Notes: a model not told the origin generated them from the sequence alone. A stretch of 39,376 nt of DNA from Candidatus Mucispirillum faecigallinarum (GCA_019116905.1 DXAQ01000004.1:1-39376); one strand, 5' to 3'; shown: positions 1 to 8,250, counted from the first letter of the stretch. Translations and numbers: made by a program.

Positions 1-45
1 CTAATATTATAATAATATATATGAAATAAAAAAATAAGGTATAGT

Positions 46-690
46 ATGAAACTTAGTAGAAGAATAGGTTATGCAGTTACATATTATTTAGGCACTGCAA
101 TTCTTAAAACATGGAGAATAAAAAATATTAATAAAGAGCCTTATAATGAAAGCAGAAGGGCAGGTAAAAGCTCTGTTGTTGTTTTATGGCACGATTCGTT
201 ACTGCCCCTTGCGTTCAGCCATTATAAAGACAGTATTGCAACTATTGCATCAGATTCAAAAGACGGGGATTTAATAGCATATATTTTAGAAAAATGGGGC
301 TATAAACTGGCAAGAGGTTCTTCCACAAGGGGCGGCATGAAAGCAGCTATGAAACTTGTTAAATTATGTAAAACTAATAAGATTTCAGCTGCTATAACAG
401 TAGACGGTCCAAAGGGTCCGCGCCATGAAGCTAAAAGCGGTGCAGTTTTTATTGCAAAATGTTTAGATAATGAAATATATGCAGTTACTTTAAAAACAGA
501 CAGCTTTATCAGGTTTAACAGCTGGGATAAATTTATCTTTCCCAAGCCTTTTGCAAAAGTAGAGGTTTGGTATTCCAACGTGTTTAAAGTTTCACCAGAG
601 AAAGATGAAAAATCTTTAAAAGAAGATACTGAAAGACTGCAAAATTTTATGATTGCTAGAACAAACTATGTATGCAGTAAGTTTATTTAA
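46..690 (+). CDS. DUF374 lysophospholipid acyltransferase-family protein
   Basis: 214 aa. The N-terminal part has a W-H-D motif (VVLWHDSLLPL, about residues 44-54). The middle has SDSKDGDLI, a GSSTRGG stretch and TVDGPKGPRHE, all in the order typical of DUF374, a small branch of the glycerolipid/lysophospholipid acyltransferase fold. Family knowledge suggests membrane-associated acyl transfer during lipid A or phospholipid synthesis, but the substrate cannot be read from the sequence. An AAGG lies just upstream of the ATG. It is the first of four genes packed with gaps of 9 bp or less, followed by waaA, an LpxL-like enzyme and gmhB, which supports a role in outer-membrane lipid assembly. The window starts only 45 bp upstream, so its promoter or an upstream operon partner may lie outside. 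Confidence 0.85.
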   Translation: MKLSRRIGYAVTYYLGTAILKTWRIKNINKEPYNESRRAGKSSVVVLWHDSLLPLAFSHYKDSIATIASDSKDGDLIAYILEKWGYKLARGSSTRGGMKAAMKLVKLCKTNKISAAITVDGPKGPRHEAKSGAVFIAKCLDNEIYAVTLKTDSFIRFNSWDKFIFPKPFAKVEVWYSNVFKVSPEKDEKSLKEDTERLQNFMIARTNYVCSKFI

Positions 691-699
691 TGAGGGGTT

Positions 700-1935
700 A
701 TGAATATACTGCTTTTTATATATAATATTATACTTGTAATTTTAACGCCTTTTCTAAGTATTGCAGGCTATTTTATTATGCGTAAGAAAAATAAACACCA
801 GTATTACTGGGAAAGGTTTGGATTTATTAAGATAGACGATTTTAAGCCTGAAAAATCTATCTGGTTTCACTGTGCCAGTGTAGGCGAAGTAAGAAGTATA
901 AAAAAAATTACTGATACTTTAAGAAAAACTAACCCAGAGTGCAGCATAATTATTTCTACAATGACAGCAACAGGCAGGCAAACTGCCATAGATTATATAA
1001 AGGCAGATAAAGCGTTTCTTTTACCAATAGAAAATTCAAGAGCAGTTAGTGTAATTATGTCATATATGAATGTGTCTTTATTAGTAATTGTAGATACTGA
1101 ATTATGGCCAAATTTAATATATACAGCATCAGATAAAGTTCCAGTTTTTTTAATAAATGGCAGAATATCTGATAAAACTTTTAAAACATATAAAAGGTTT
1201 TCATTTATATTTAAAAAAGTATTAAACAGGTTTACTGCCATTATGACAAAAAGCCAGCTTGATGAAGAAAGGTTCAGAGAGATTTTAGGCAGTTCTAATA
1301 AAGTAATTACAGCAGGCAATATAAAATTTCAGGAAAGAAAAAATAAGGCAGATATTAAAACTATAAAAGAATTAGAGAATATTAAATTTTTCTTAGCTGC
1401 TTCAACCCACAAGGGAGAGGAGGAAGAAATTATCAGCTGGTTTAATAAAGATATGCTTGGCTTTGAAAGAATAGTATTTGTGCCGCGCCATATAGAAAGA
1501 GCAGCAGAAGTAAAAGAAATTATAGAAAAAAACGGCTTTTCAGCAGGGCTTTATTCTAATAATGATTTTTCAAAGCAGGTAGTAATTATTGATACGTTTG
1601 GTATGCTTGAAGGGCTTTATTTAATGGCAGATAAAATATTTATAGGCGGCTCACTTAAAAAAATAGGCGGTCATAATATATATGAGGCGCTGCAGTTTGA
1701 AAAGATAATAGCTGTTGGAAAATATATGTTTTCTTTTCAGGAAATTTTTGATACTGCAAAAGAATTTCATCTTGTATATGTAATAGAAAACAAAGATGAT
1801 GCGTTAAATTATTTGAAAAGCAGTAATGAAACTAAGAATTTCATTGATTTTTTTAATAGAATAGATAAAATTAACAGCGATACTGTATCAATAATCACAG
1901 AAACAATTTATTCTGTTATTGATAATAAAGGATAA
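700..1935 (+). CDS. waaA: 3-deoxy-D-manno-octulosonic acid (Kdo) transferase
   Basis: 411 aa, close to the usual 405-430 aa. WaaA/KdtA transfers Kdo from CMP-Kdo to the lipid A precursor at the inner face of the cytoplasmic membrane. An N-terminal hydrophobic anchor (about residues 3-26) is followed by WFHCASVGEVRS (about 55-66), where Glu63 matches the catalytic base of the GT30 family. The C-terminal half has GGSLKKIGGHNIYEALQF, the usual GGS...GGHN nucleotide-sugar motif. The start is preceded by GAGGGG and lies 9 bp after the stop of the upstream gene. Whether it adds one, two or more Kdo residues cannot be told from sequence. The neighbours (lipid A acyltransferase, heptose phosphatase) fit an LPS inner-core operon. 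Confidence 0.95.
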   Translation: MNILLFIYNIILVILTPFLSIAGYFIMRKKNKHQYYWERFGFIKIDDFKPEKSIWFHCASVGEVRSIKKITDTLRKTNPECSIIISTMTATGRQTAIDYIKADKAFLLPIENSRAVSVIMSYMNVSLLVIVDTELWPNLIYTASDKVPVFLINGRISDKTFKTYKRFSFIFKKVLNRFTAIMTKSQLDEERFREILGSSNKVITAGNIKFQERKNKADIKTIKELENIKFFLAASTHKGEEEEIISWFNKDMLGFERIVFVPRHIERAAEVKEIIEKNGFSAGLYSNNDFSKQVVIIDTFGMLEGLYLMADKIFIGGSLKKIGGHNIYEALQFEKIIAVGKYMFSFQEIFDTAKEFHLVYVIENKDDALNYLKSSNETKNFIDFFNRIDKINSDTVSIITETIYSVIDNKG

Positions 1936-1940
1936 TAAGT

Positions 1941-2840
1941 ATGATACTATATTATATACTAAAACCACTTGTAATTATCTTAAACCATACTCCAAGAAAA
2001 GTGCTGCATGGGATAGCCAAATTTATGGCATTTTGTTTATGGCATATATCAAAGGACAGGCGCCATGTAGCAATCACTAATGCAAAAATATTAGGCGCAA
2101 AAGACCCTGTTAAAACTGCCCGCCAGTCATTTAATTATACATTTATGGCTTATATTGATATTTTTTATGCCCATAGAGTAAATGAAGATTATATCAAAAA
2201 TCATGTAACAATAGAGGGCAGAGAGATATATGAAAAAATAAAAAATGAGGGCGGCCAGTTTGTTTTTATAGGCGGTCATTTTGGTACATGGAGTATGCTT
2301 GCAACTATTGTGCCTCAGGCGCTTGATACTCAGGTTATTACAATAGGCCGTTCAACTAAAAATAAAGCTCTTGATAAAATATTAGATGAACTAAGAACAT
2401 TTGAGCGTGTAAAATACGTTACCCATAGAGGTGCAATGGATAAACTTTCATCATATATTAATGAAGGTTATATCCCAGGAGTTTATATTGACCATACAGC
2501 AACGGAAAAAGACTGTATTAATGCAAATTTCTGCGGCTATAAAGTGCCTGTTATTGCAGGTATTCCTGCCCTTTGTGCAAGAAAAAATTATCCAATAGTA
2601 TTTTTCTTTGGGCTTTATGAGGGAATGGATACAAAAGTAATACTGAAAGGTCCTGTTTATCCTGATAAAAGCTTAAAGCCAAAAGAAAGAATAATCAAAA
2701 TAGCAGAAGATATAAATAAAGTATATGAAGAAGTTTTTACAAAATATCCAGAACAGTGGTATTTAATCCACAGGCGTTTTAAAAGGGTGGAGCTGGAAGA
2801 CGGCACAATGAGTTATCATATATATAAGGAGAGTAAATAA
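1941..2840 (+). CDS. LpxL/HtrB-family lipid A acyltransferase, altered HX4D/E motif
   Basis: 299 aa, matching the LpxL/LpxM/HtrB family (about 300 aa), which adds secondary acyl chains to Kdo-lipid A. It has an N-terminal hydrophobic stretch, the block FIGGHFGTWSM (about 109-119) and a second block with DHTATEKD...FCGYKVPVIAGIPALCARK that corresponds to the family's D-Q ... FG....T..G...LA region. The catalytic motif is normally H-x4-D/E; here it reads His113-F-G-T-W-Ser118, so the acidic partner is Ser (codon AGT). It may be a divergent active enzyme or a non-catalytic homologue. It begins 5 bp after waaA, and its stop overlaps the next start by one base (TAATG), implying translational coupling to gmhB. 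Confidence 0.85.
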   Translation: MILYYILKPLVIILNHTPRKVLHGIAKFMAFCLWHISKDRRHVAITNAKILGAKDPVKTARQSFNYTFMAYIDIFYAHRVNEDYIKNHVTIEGREIYEKIKNEGGQFVFIGGHFGTWSMLATIVPQALDTQVITIGRSTKNKALDKILDELRTFERVKYVTHRGAMDKLSSYINEGYIPGVYIDHTATEKDCINANFCGYKVPVIAGIPALCARKNYPIVFFFGLYEGMDTKVILKGPVYPDKSLKPKERIIKIAEDINKVYEEVFTKYPEQWYLIHRRFKRVELEDGTMSYHIYKESK

Positions 2841-3421
2841 TGGCAGATTTAAAACCTGTTGTATTTTTAGACAGGGACGGAACGATAAATTATGATGCTG
2901 GATATATTAATGATGTAGATAATTTTGTAATGTATCCATACGCTGCTCAGGCAATCAGAATGCTTAATATTAACGGTTTTTTAGTAGTAGTTATAACAAA
3001 CCAGTCTGGGCTTGCAAGAGGCTTTTTTACAGAAGAAACTCTTTCAGAAATCCATAATAAAATGGTATCAGATTTATTAAAGCAGGGCGCAAAAATAGAC
3101 GGTATATATTTCTGCCCTCATGACCCTAATGCAAAGGTGGAAAAATATAAGGCAGTCTGCACGTGCAGAAAACCAGAAACTGGTCTTATTGAGGCAGCAC
3201 TAAACGAACTGCCCATAGATAAAAATAAAATGTATTTTATAGGCGATAAACATTCTGATATTATGGCAGGTTATAAATCAGGCTGTAAAACTATTATGGT
3301 AAAGACAGGCTACGGAAAAGGTGATTTATTGCATAAGTCTGAAAAGTGGGAAGTAAAGCCTGATAAAGTTGCTGACACATTACTTGACGGTGTAAAATTA
3401 ATTATAAAAAATAAAATATAA
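2840..3421 (+). CDS. gmhB: D-glycero-beta-D-manno-heptose 1,7-bisphosphate 7-phosphatase
   Basis: 193 aa, about the size of E. coli GmhB. It is a HAD-superfamily phosphatase that removes the 7-phosphate during ADP-heptose synthesis for the LPS core. Motif I is FLDRDGTIN with Asp11 and Asp13. Motif II is VITNQSGLARG. The zinc loop has Cys92-x-His94 and Cys107-x-Cys109, diagnostic for the GmhB/HisB-N branch. The Mg-binding motif is FIGDKHSD (Asp136). HisB-N shares this architecture, but no other histidine genes are nearby and the operon is an LPS one, so GmhB is preferred. The start overlaps the previous stop by one base. It is the last gene of the envelope operon. Confidence 0.93.
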   Translation: MADLKPVVFLDRDGTINYDAGYINDVDNFVMYPYAAQAIRMLNINGFLVVVITNQSGLARGFFTEETLSEIHNKMVSDLLKQGAKIDGIYFCPHDPNAKVEKYKAVCTCRKPETGLIEAALNELPIDKNKMYFIGDKHSDIMAGYKSGCKTIMVKTGYGKGDLLHKSEKWEVKPDKVADTLLDGVKLIIKNKI

Positions 3422-3481
3422 ATCTTGAAAATATTTTAATAATGTAATACTATAATAAGATACAAAAAGAAGGGGTGGATT

Positions 3482-3877
3482 ATGAAAATGAGAACATTTT
3501 TATTTAAACTATTTGTACTTATGGCGGTATTAGTACCAGCTGTAGCTTTTGCTGAAATCAAAAATGAAGGAGCAGCAAAAGTTGATGAACTTATTAAAAG
3601 TGGTAAATATGTAGTAATTGATGTTAGAACTCCTGAAGAATATGCTGCTGGTCATATTAACGGAGCTGTTAATTACGATTATTACAGTGATGATTTTGAA
3701 GATAATTTAGAAGAAAATCTTACTGACAAAAGTAAATCTTATATAGTTTACTGCCGTTCAGGTAAACGCAGTCTTTATTCAGCACAAATTATGGAAGAAC
3801 TTGGCTATAAAGATATTATAAATCTGGAAGGTGGTTTCCTTGCATGGGAGAATGCTGGTAAGCCGGTGGTAAAATAA
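3482..3877 (+). CDS. Exported rhodanese-like domain protein
   Basis: 131 aa. Residues 1-24 form a signal peptide (hydrophobic core FLFKLFVLMAVLVPA, cleavage after VAFA), so the protein is periplasmic. The rest is one rhodanese domain: VVIDVRTPEEYAAGHINGA (about 44-62) and the active-site loop VYCRSGKRS, with Cys91 as the persulfide-forming residue. Single-domain exported rhodaneses carry sulfur or act in thiol redox; the physiological partner is not visible. The AAGGGG before the ATG is a clear ribosome-binding site. A single-domain response regulator follows 26 bp downstream, so the two may share a transcript ending at the hairpin at 4261. Confidence 0.9.
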   Translation: MKMRTFLFKLFVLMAVLVPAVAFAEIKNEGAAKVDELIKSGKYVVIDVRTPEEYAAGHINGAVNYDYYSDDFEDNLEENLTDKSKSYIVYCRSGKRSLYSAQIMEELGYKDIINLEGGFLAWENAGKPVVK

Positions 3878-3903
3878 TAAGGTTTGTTGCTGTAGAAGGG
3901 AAT

Positions 3904-4269
3904 ATGGATTACGAAAAATTAAAAGATATAACAGTTCTCTATGTAGAAGATGAAGATATGATGAGAGAATCTGTTGTAATGCTGCTTAAAAGAAGGTTTA
4001 AAAAAGTATTAGTTGCTGCAAATGGTCTTGAAGCGATTGATATATATAAAGCAGAAAATCCAGATATTGTAATTACTGATTTACAGATGCCTGTTATGGA
4101 CGGTATGGAGCTTGCCCGCCAAATCCGCGCATTAGGCAGCACGCCTATTGTGGTAGTTTCTGCATTTAATGATGACAGCCATCAAGTTCCTGAGGCAAAC
4201 GGCAGATTATTAAAACCTATTAGGAAAAATGATTTATTTGATATTGTGCTGGACTGCCTGAGTGCATAG
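3904..4269 (+). CDS. Single-domain (CheY-like) response regulator
   Basis: 121 aa, just a receiver domain. The acidic pocket is Glu15-Asp16, the phospho-acceptor is Asp59 (VITDLQMPVMDG), the switch Ser is Ser86 (VVVSAFND) and the conserved Lys is Lys104 (LLKPI). No output domain follows, so it works by protein contact, as CheY or Spo0F do, or as a phosphorelay intermediate. No kinase is adjacent; two hybrid kinases lie 9-16 kb away in this window, but a link is only a guess. AGAAGGG precedes the ATG. The stop codon lies inside the loop of the terminator hairpin. Confidence 0.92.
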   Translation: MDYEKLKDITVLYVEDEDMMRESVVMLLKRRFKKVLVAANGLEAIDIYKAENPDIVITDLQMPVMDGMELARQIRALGSTPIVVVSAFNDDSHQVPEANGRLLKPIRKNDLFDIVLDCLSA

Positions 4270-4285
4270 TCCGGCACTTTTTTTA
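4261..4285 (+). terminator. Rho-independent terminator after the response regulator
   Basis: AGTGC (4261-4265) pairs with GCACT (4274-4278), with an 8-base loop that holds the TAG stop of the upstream gene, followed by a run of T. A competing pairing GGACT (4251-4255) with AGTCC (4268-4272) is also possible. Confidence 0.7.
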
Positions 4286-4640
4286 ATATTTTTTAAAGCA
4301 TGTTTATCATATCTATATAAAATTAGCACATCAAATTATCTAATCTATTAAATTATTAATGAATATAATAAGTTTATCATAATATTTATTGAAAACTTAT
4401 ATATTTATTGATAAAATATAATTCTTGCAGCAAATATATTACAGCTGTAAACTAATAATAGAACTTTTTGCACATTTTTTGATAAATTGCTGATTTTTTT
4501 AATATTATCAGTTTTTTTTACTTGATTATTATAAAGAATTCTGTCATAAATAGAGCAAATATATTGTTGAATAATGTATCATTATTATATTCAGCATACA
4601 GGTATTATATATTAGTTAAAGAAATAATTTTTTTTAACGA
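4286..4640. other. AT-rich intergenic stretch with repeated TTTATCA/TGATAAA heptamers
   Basis: About 400 bp lie between the response-regulator terminator and the M23 peptidase start. No convincing gene was seen. An in-frame upstream ATG at 4522 could extend the peptidase by 54 residues, but it lacks a ribosome-binding site. The heptamer TTTATCA or its complement TGATAAA occurs about four times between 4300 and 4490, for example at 4374-4380 and 4409-4415 as an inverted pair; in such AT-rich DNA this may be chance. Confidence 0.4.
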
Positions 4641-4646
4641 TATAAT
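4641..4646 (+). promoter_or_regulatory. Candidate -10 box of the M23 peptidase gene
   Basis: A perfect TATAAT lies 37 bp before the ATG at 4684. The matching -35 is weak (TTAAAG at 4616-4621, spacing 19), so only the -10 is well supported. Confidence 0.35.
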
Positions 4647-4683
4647 ATATAAAAGTATATGTAAACGGAGCTGGGAGAGTATA

Positions 4684-5622
4684 ATGGCAAAAAAATATAC
4701 AGTTATGATTTTTGACCCTGAGAAATATGGTAAAAGTAAAACTTTATTTATTTCTAAGCGTCCATTTTTTGTTGCAGGTTTTATTTTACTTTTCCTTTTA
4801 GCTTCCACAGCCGTTTCTTCATATATTGCATATACTTTCTATAAAGAAGCACGCATGCAGCAGGCAGCAGTAGGTAATGACAGTAATAATGCACTTTTTA
4901 ATGCTCAGTTTGCAAACTATATTCAGCAGTTAGATGAGTTAAACAATAAAATAAGCGCGCTTGATGAGCTTGAATATAAAGTAAGAGAACTTGTTTCTTA
5001 TCAGGACGGCAGCCGTGTAATCAAGCAGGTTGCAGTAGGTGGTAAGGAAGTAGACATATTAAGAGAATACTTTGCTTTTTCAGACAGGAGAGAGCAGGAA
5101 TTTTTTGACAGTTTAAATGAAACACTTGATGTAATGCGAGTAGAAATAAACAAAAGGGAAGTAAGCCTTACAAAACTTGTAGATTTCTTAGAAGAACAGC
5201 GTCTTGTAATGGTTTCTACACCAACAATCTGGCCAGTTCGCGGCTGGGTATCATCTAAATTTGGTTTTAGAACTTCTCCATTTTCAGGCAGACGAGTTTT
5301 CCACGAAGGTTTAGATATTGCAGCAAGATACGGGCTGCCAGTTAGAGCAACTGCAAAAGGCATAGTAGTATTTGCAGGAGAAAAAGCAGGCTATGGTAAT
5401 ATTGTAACAATTGACCATGGCTATGGCTATATGACACGTTACGGCCACAACAGCTCGCTGACTGTTAAAGTAGGTGATAAAGTTGAAAAAGGCGATGTTA
5501 TCGCAAAAGTTGGCTCAACAGGTAGAAGTACAGGTCCACACGTTCACTATGAAGTGCTTGTAAACGGCATACCAGTAAATCCACAAAAATTTATTATTGA
5601 TGAAAATGAAACTGGAATATAA
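4684..5622 (+). CDS. M23-family envelope endopeptidase (LytM domain)
   Basis: 312 aa from the chosen ATG. An ATG further upstream at 4522 has no ribosome-binding site, whereas GGGAGAG precedes this one and the resulting protein begins MAKKYTVMIFDPEK. One transmembrane helix (about 28-50) is followed by a Gln/Glu/Leu-rich coiled-coil stretch (about 70-165), then the LytM domain: HEGLDIA (zinc ligands His and Asp of HxxxD), YGHNS and the HVHYE motif. This is the MepM/NlpD-like layout: anchored in the inner membrane and cleaving peptide cross-links in peptidoglycan, or activating amidases. All zinc ligands seem present, so it is probably catalytic. A strong hairpin terminator follows directly. 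Confidence 0.9.
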   Translation: MAKKYTVMIFDPEKYGKSKTLFISKRPFFVAGFILLFLLASTAVSSYIAYTFYKEARMQQAAVGNDSNNALFNAQFANYIQQLDELNNKISALDELEYKVRELVSYQDGSRVIKQVAVGGKEVDILREYFAFSDRREQEFFDSLNETLDVMRVEINKREVSLTKLVDFLEEQRLVMVSTPTIWPVRGWVSSKFGFRTSPFSGRRVFHEGLDIAARYGLPVRATAKGIVVFAGEKAGYGNIVTIDHGYGYMTRYGHNSSLTVKVGDKVEKGDVIAKVGSTGRSTGPHVHYEVLVNGIPVNPQKFIIDENETGI

Positions 5623-5631
5623 ATAATTAAA

Positions 5632-5662
5632 ACGCCTGTGTTAATGCATAGGCGTTTTTTTT
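5632..5662 (+). terminator. Rho-independent terminator after the M23 peptidase gene
   Basis: A 9-bp stem (5632-5640 with 5647-5655, one G-T wobble) with a 6-base loop TTAATG is followed by a run of eight T. Confidence 0.9.
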
Positions 5663-5877
5663 GTATCTTATTCATTTACTTATATATTTTTTATATATAG
5701 ATATATTTATAATCATACACTGTGTTTGCTTTTTTCATAACAAAGTAATATATTTTATTAAAAATATTAAGCTGTAAATTTAATAAGTTAAATAATACCT
5801 TTTTAATCTTTTTATTATTTTTCAATTATAATTCTTTGATATTTAAGTAATTTTTTACATTTTTTACAATAATTTTC

Positions 5878-5906
5878 TTTACTTTTACATAAAATGATAT
5901 TATATT
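5878..5906 (+). promoter_or_regulatory. Candidate porin promoter
   Basis: TTTACT (5878-5883), a 17-bp spacer and TATATT (5901-5906) lie upstream of a very strong Shine-Dalgarno AGGAGG (5922-5927), 10 bases before the porin ATG. The 215 bp upstream of it is extremely AT-rich, which could act as an UP-like element. Confidence 0.45.
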
Positions 5907-5937
5907 ATCAGAAATTAATCGAGGAGGATTAAGAAAT

Positions 5938-7209
5938 ATGAAAAAGGTTTTATTGACTTTATTCGCTGTCTTAATGGCAGTTCCTGCTTTCGCTATTGAA
6001 GTTTACAATAACGATAACGGCACTACTGTTGACCTTTACGGTTCTATCCGTGGTTATGTTGGTTACGGCTGGGCTGAAAACTCTGCTACTAACGCTGGTG
6101 TAACTACTACAACTACTGCTGGCGATAATATGCTTTTTGGTCTTCAAAATAACTCACGAGTAGGTGTTAAATTTAAAGTTGGTCAATTCTCTGGTAATGT
6201 AGAGATTGGTGCTAACGAGCAAACACTAAATAATAGTGGAGGTGCCAGCAGTGCAAACACTATCGGTTTCAGGCACATTTGGGGTGCTTATGATTTTGGT
6301 GTTGGCGGTAAATTACTTGTTGGTAAAACAAGTACTCCAACTGAGATGAGTGGCTGGTCATCAGATGTATTTGATACAGACGGTGCATTAAACGGCTTTG
6401 GTGGTAACCCTACTGGCGACCGTCGTTTCCAAGTTCAATGGAGCCTTGCTGGTTTTCAACTGGCACTCGTTCAAGATGATACTCAAACAATAAATACATT
6501 AACAAGTTCTTTTGATGGTGGTTTTGGTAACTCATATATTCCAAGAATTTCTGCAGCTTATAACTATAATTATAAAGCAGACGGTTACAGCTTAAAAGCT
6601 AAAATCGGTGCAACTTATACTGCAGTAAATGGTGCACTTTCTGACCCAACAGTTGTTAATGATAACAGCAGATGGGATACAGTTCATGCATTTAAAATTG
6701 TTGCAGGCGTTCGCCCAACATTTTTAGGTGGTAAAATGTGGGTATCTATCCAAGGTGCTTACGGTCAAAATGAAGATTTATTCAGTGGTGCAAAAGCTGG
6801 TTACAGCACAGGCGGCTATGCATCAAAAGGTCTCACACTTACTGATTTAGGAATTACTGCTGACAGAAACAGCTATAATACTGAACATGGCGGTTTAATG
6901 GGTGAAGTTGGTTACAACATTACAAACGTTTTTGGTGTAGTAGTTGGCGGTGGTTATCAAAGAAGTAATTTCATTGGTAAAGACCAATATACTGCAACAA
7001 ACGGTATGAATGTAGGCGTAGACAGCTATGCAGTTTATTTCCAAGTACCTATAACAGTCAATAAATACCTTAGCTTCCACCCACAAGTTACATGGTATGA
7101 AACAGTTGTTGCATCAGCAAAATCAGGTGGTACAACAGTTACATATACAAGAGATGATAACAGAAGAACTGCAGTTGTAGCTGGTATGCAAATGCGTGTA
7201 ACATTCTAA
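5938..7209 (+). CDS. Outer-membrane beta-barrel porin
   Basis: 423 aa. A signal peptide (residues 1-19, cleavage after AFA) is followed by a mature chain starting IEVYNN. The rest alternates short amphipathic strands and Gly/Asn/Thr-rich loops, with VDLYGSIRGYVGYGW early on and a C-terminal strand ending MQMRVTF. The terminal Phe is the signature read by the BAM complex. It is a general porin-like protein; pore specificity cannot be inferred. It has the strongest Shine-Dalgarno in the window (AGGAGG) and, mainly in its first half, codons such as GGT, CGT, AAC and TTC that are much rarer in the neighbours, all consistent with a very abundant protein. It is transcribed alone between two terminators. 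Confidence 0.9.
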   Translation: MKKVLLTLFAVLMAVPAFAIEVYNNDNGTTVDLYGSIRGYVGYGWAENSATNAGVTTTTTAGDNMLFGLQNNSRVGVKFKVGQFSGNVEIGANEQTLNNSGGASSANTIGFRHIWGAYDFGVGGKLLVGKTSTPTEMSGWSSDVFDTDGALNGFGGNPTGDRRFQVQWSLAGFQLALVQDDTQTINTLTSSFDGGFGNSYIPRISAAYNYNYKADGYSLKAKIGATYTAVNGALSDPTVVNDNSRWDTVHAFKIVAGVRPTFLGGKMWVSIQGAYGQNEDLFSGAKAGYSTGGYASKGLTLTDLGITADRNSYNTEHGGLMGEVGYNITNVFGVVVGGGYQRSNFIGKDQYTATNGMNVGVDSYAVYFQVPITVNKYLSFHPQVTWYETVVASAKSGGTTVTYTRDDNRRTAVVAGMQMRVTF

Positions 7210-7232
7210 TCATAAAAGATTAGTTTATATAT

Positions 7233-7259
7233 AAAAGCCGCTTTTATAAGCGGCTTTTT
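7233..7259 (+). terminator. Rho-independent terminator after the porin gene
   Basis: An 11-bp perfect stem (7233-7243 with 7248-7258) around a TTAT loop, with a GC-rich core GCCGC/GCGGC and a T tail. Confidence 0.93.
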
Positions 7260-7349
7260 GCGTTAAAAAGGTAAAGCAAAAATAAATAAGTTGACTAGTA
7301 AAAATTATTATTATATATAATAAATAATATGAATTTATAGAGGTAAATA

Positions 7350-7955
7350 ATGATTTATGCAACTGATAAATTGCAAACATTAATAAAAGAAAATAATATG
7401 GAACTTCTATCTGCAAATATAAAAGGTGCAAGTATAGATATAAGAATTGATTCAGTTGCATATATCAGAACAGATACCGAACCATTAATATTAACTGATA
7501 ATGAAGATAAAGATGAATTATTAAAAAATAGAACAAAAAGTATTGATTTAGCAAGTGGATTTCAATTAAAGCCAGGAGAATATCTTTATGGCAAATCATT
7601 TGAAACTATTAAAGTTCCAGCAAATACCTGCGGATTAATATTGCCACGCTCAACTTTTGCAAGAATAGGATTAATCTTACCAATATCGCAGTTTGCTAAC
7701 CCTGGATATATTGGAAATATACCAATTATAATATATAATGCATCTCCAGTAAAAGTGGAGATACCACCATATTATCGTGTAGCTCAAATATTATTTATGT
7801 CATTAGATGGTGAAGCTGTTCCTTATAATCAACAAACAGATGCAAAATACTACAAAGAAGGAAATATAAAAGCAGATGCATCATTAAAAGATGAAGAATT
7901 AATTTTAAATAAACTGCTGACAAAAGAAGATATTATAAAATTATGCAATAAATAG
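7350..7955 (+). CDS. dCTP deaminase/dUTPase-fold protein lacking catalytic residues
   Basis: 201 aa, the size of bacterial dCTP deaminase. The fold markers are clear: GEYLYGKSFETIKVP (about 76-90), PRSTFARIGL (about 99-108), ANPGYIGNI (about 116-124), YRVAQILF (about 142-149) and PYNQQTDAKY near the C-terminus, which matches the P-Y-N...D-A-K-Y of E. coli Dcd. However, the conserved Asp of the IDPG/IDAG motif is Asn117, and the position of the deaminase Glu (VLEFYN in E. coli) is Ile127 in PIIIYN. Neither deamination nor dUTP hydrolysis by the known mechanism is expected. It may bind a nucleotide or act as a regulator. GAGGT precedes the ATG. An 8-bp gap separates it from a small unknown gene, so they are likely one operon. 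Confidence 0.75.
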   Translation: MIYATDKLQTLIKENNMELLSANIKGASIDIRIDSVAYIRTDTEPLILTDNEDKDELLKNRTKSIDLASGFQLKPGEYLYGKSFETIKVPANTCGLILPRSTFARIGLILPISQFANPGYIGNIPIIIYNASPVKVEIPPYYRVAQILFMSLDGEAVPYNQQTDAKYYKEGNIKADASLKDEELILNKLLTKEDIIKLCNK

Positions 7956-7962
7956 GGATAAT

Positions 7963-8250
7963 ATGTCTGTAAGTTTTAAGCAATTAATAGATTATATTGT
8001 ATATGAAATAGAAGTATCTCGTAAAGAAAAGCATAATAAATATTATGTAGTCAGTGATGTAGTTCATGCAATAAATCAATTAGAAAATATTCGTAAATTT
8101 TATCACTCTAATGAAGATAATAAGGCAAAAATTTTATATCTAATTAATAAGATATTTGAAAAAGATGGTATAGCAAACCCTGCTAAATCAGAAATAATGT
8201 ATGCAGAAATAGAGCAATTAATAATCAATATATATAATATGATAAAATAA
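7963..8250 (+). CDS. Small unknown protein coupled to the deaminase-fold gene
   Basis: 95 aa, not recognised. It is predicted to be mostly helical and soluble, with no membrane segment, signal peptide or Cys cluster; it is rich in Lys, Glu, Ile and Tyr. It starts 8 bp after the preceding stop, with AGGGATA just before the ATG, so it is almost certainly co-transcribed with the dCTP-deaminase-like gene. The helical, acidic/basic make-up would suit a small partner or regulator protein, but nothing in the sequence proves it. No terminator was seen after it before the thiF promoter at 8315. Confidence 0.7.
   Translation: MSVSFKQLIDYIVYEIEVSRKEKHNKYYVVSDVVHAINQLENIRKFYHSNEDNKAKILYLINKIFEKDGIANPAKSEIMYAEIEQLIINIYNMIK

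Noticed and set aside
4522-4683. N-terminal extension of the M23 peptidase
   Set aside because: There is no ribosome-binding site at 4522, and the extension lies over AT-rich promoter-like DNA. GGGAGAG precedes the ATG at 4684.
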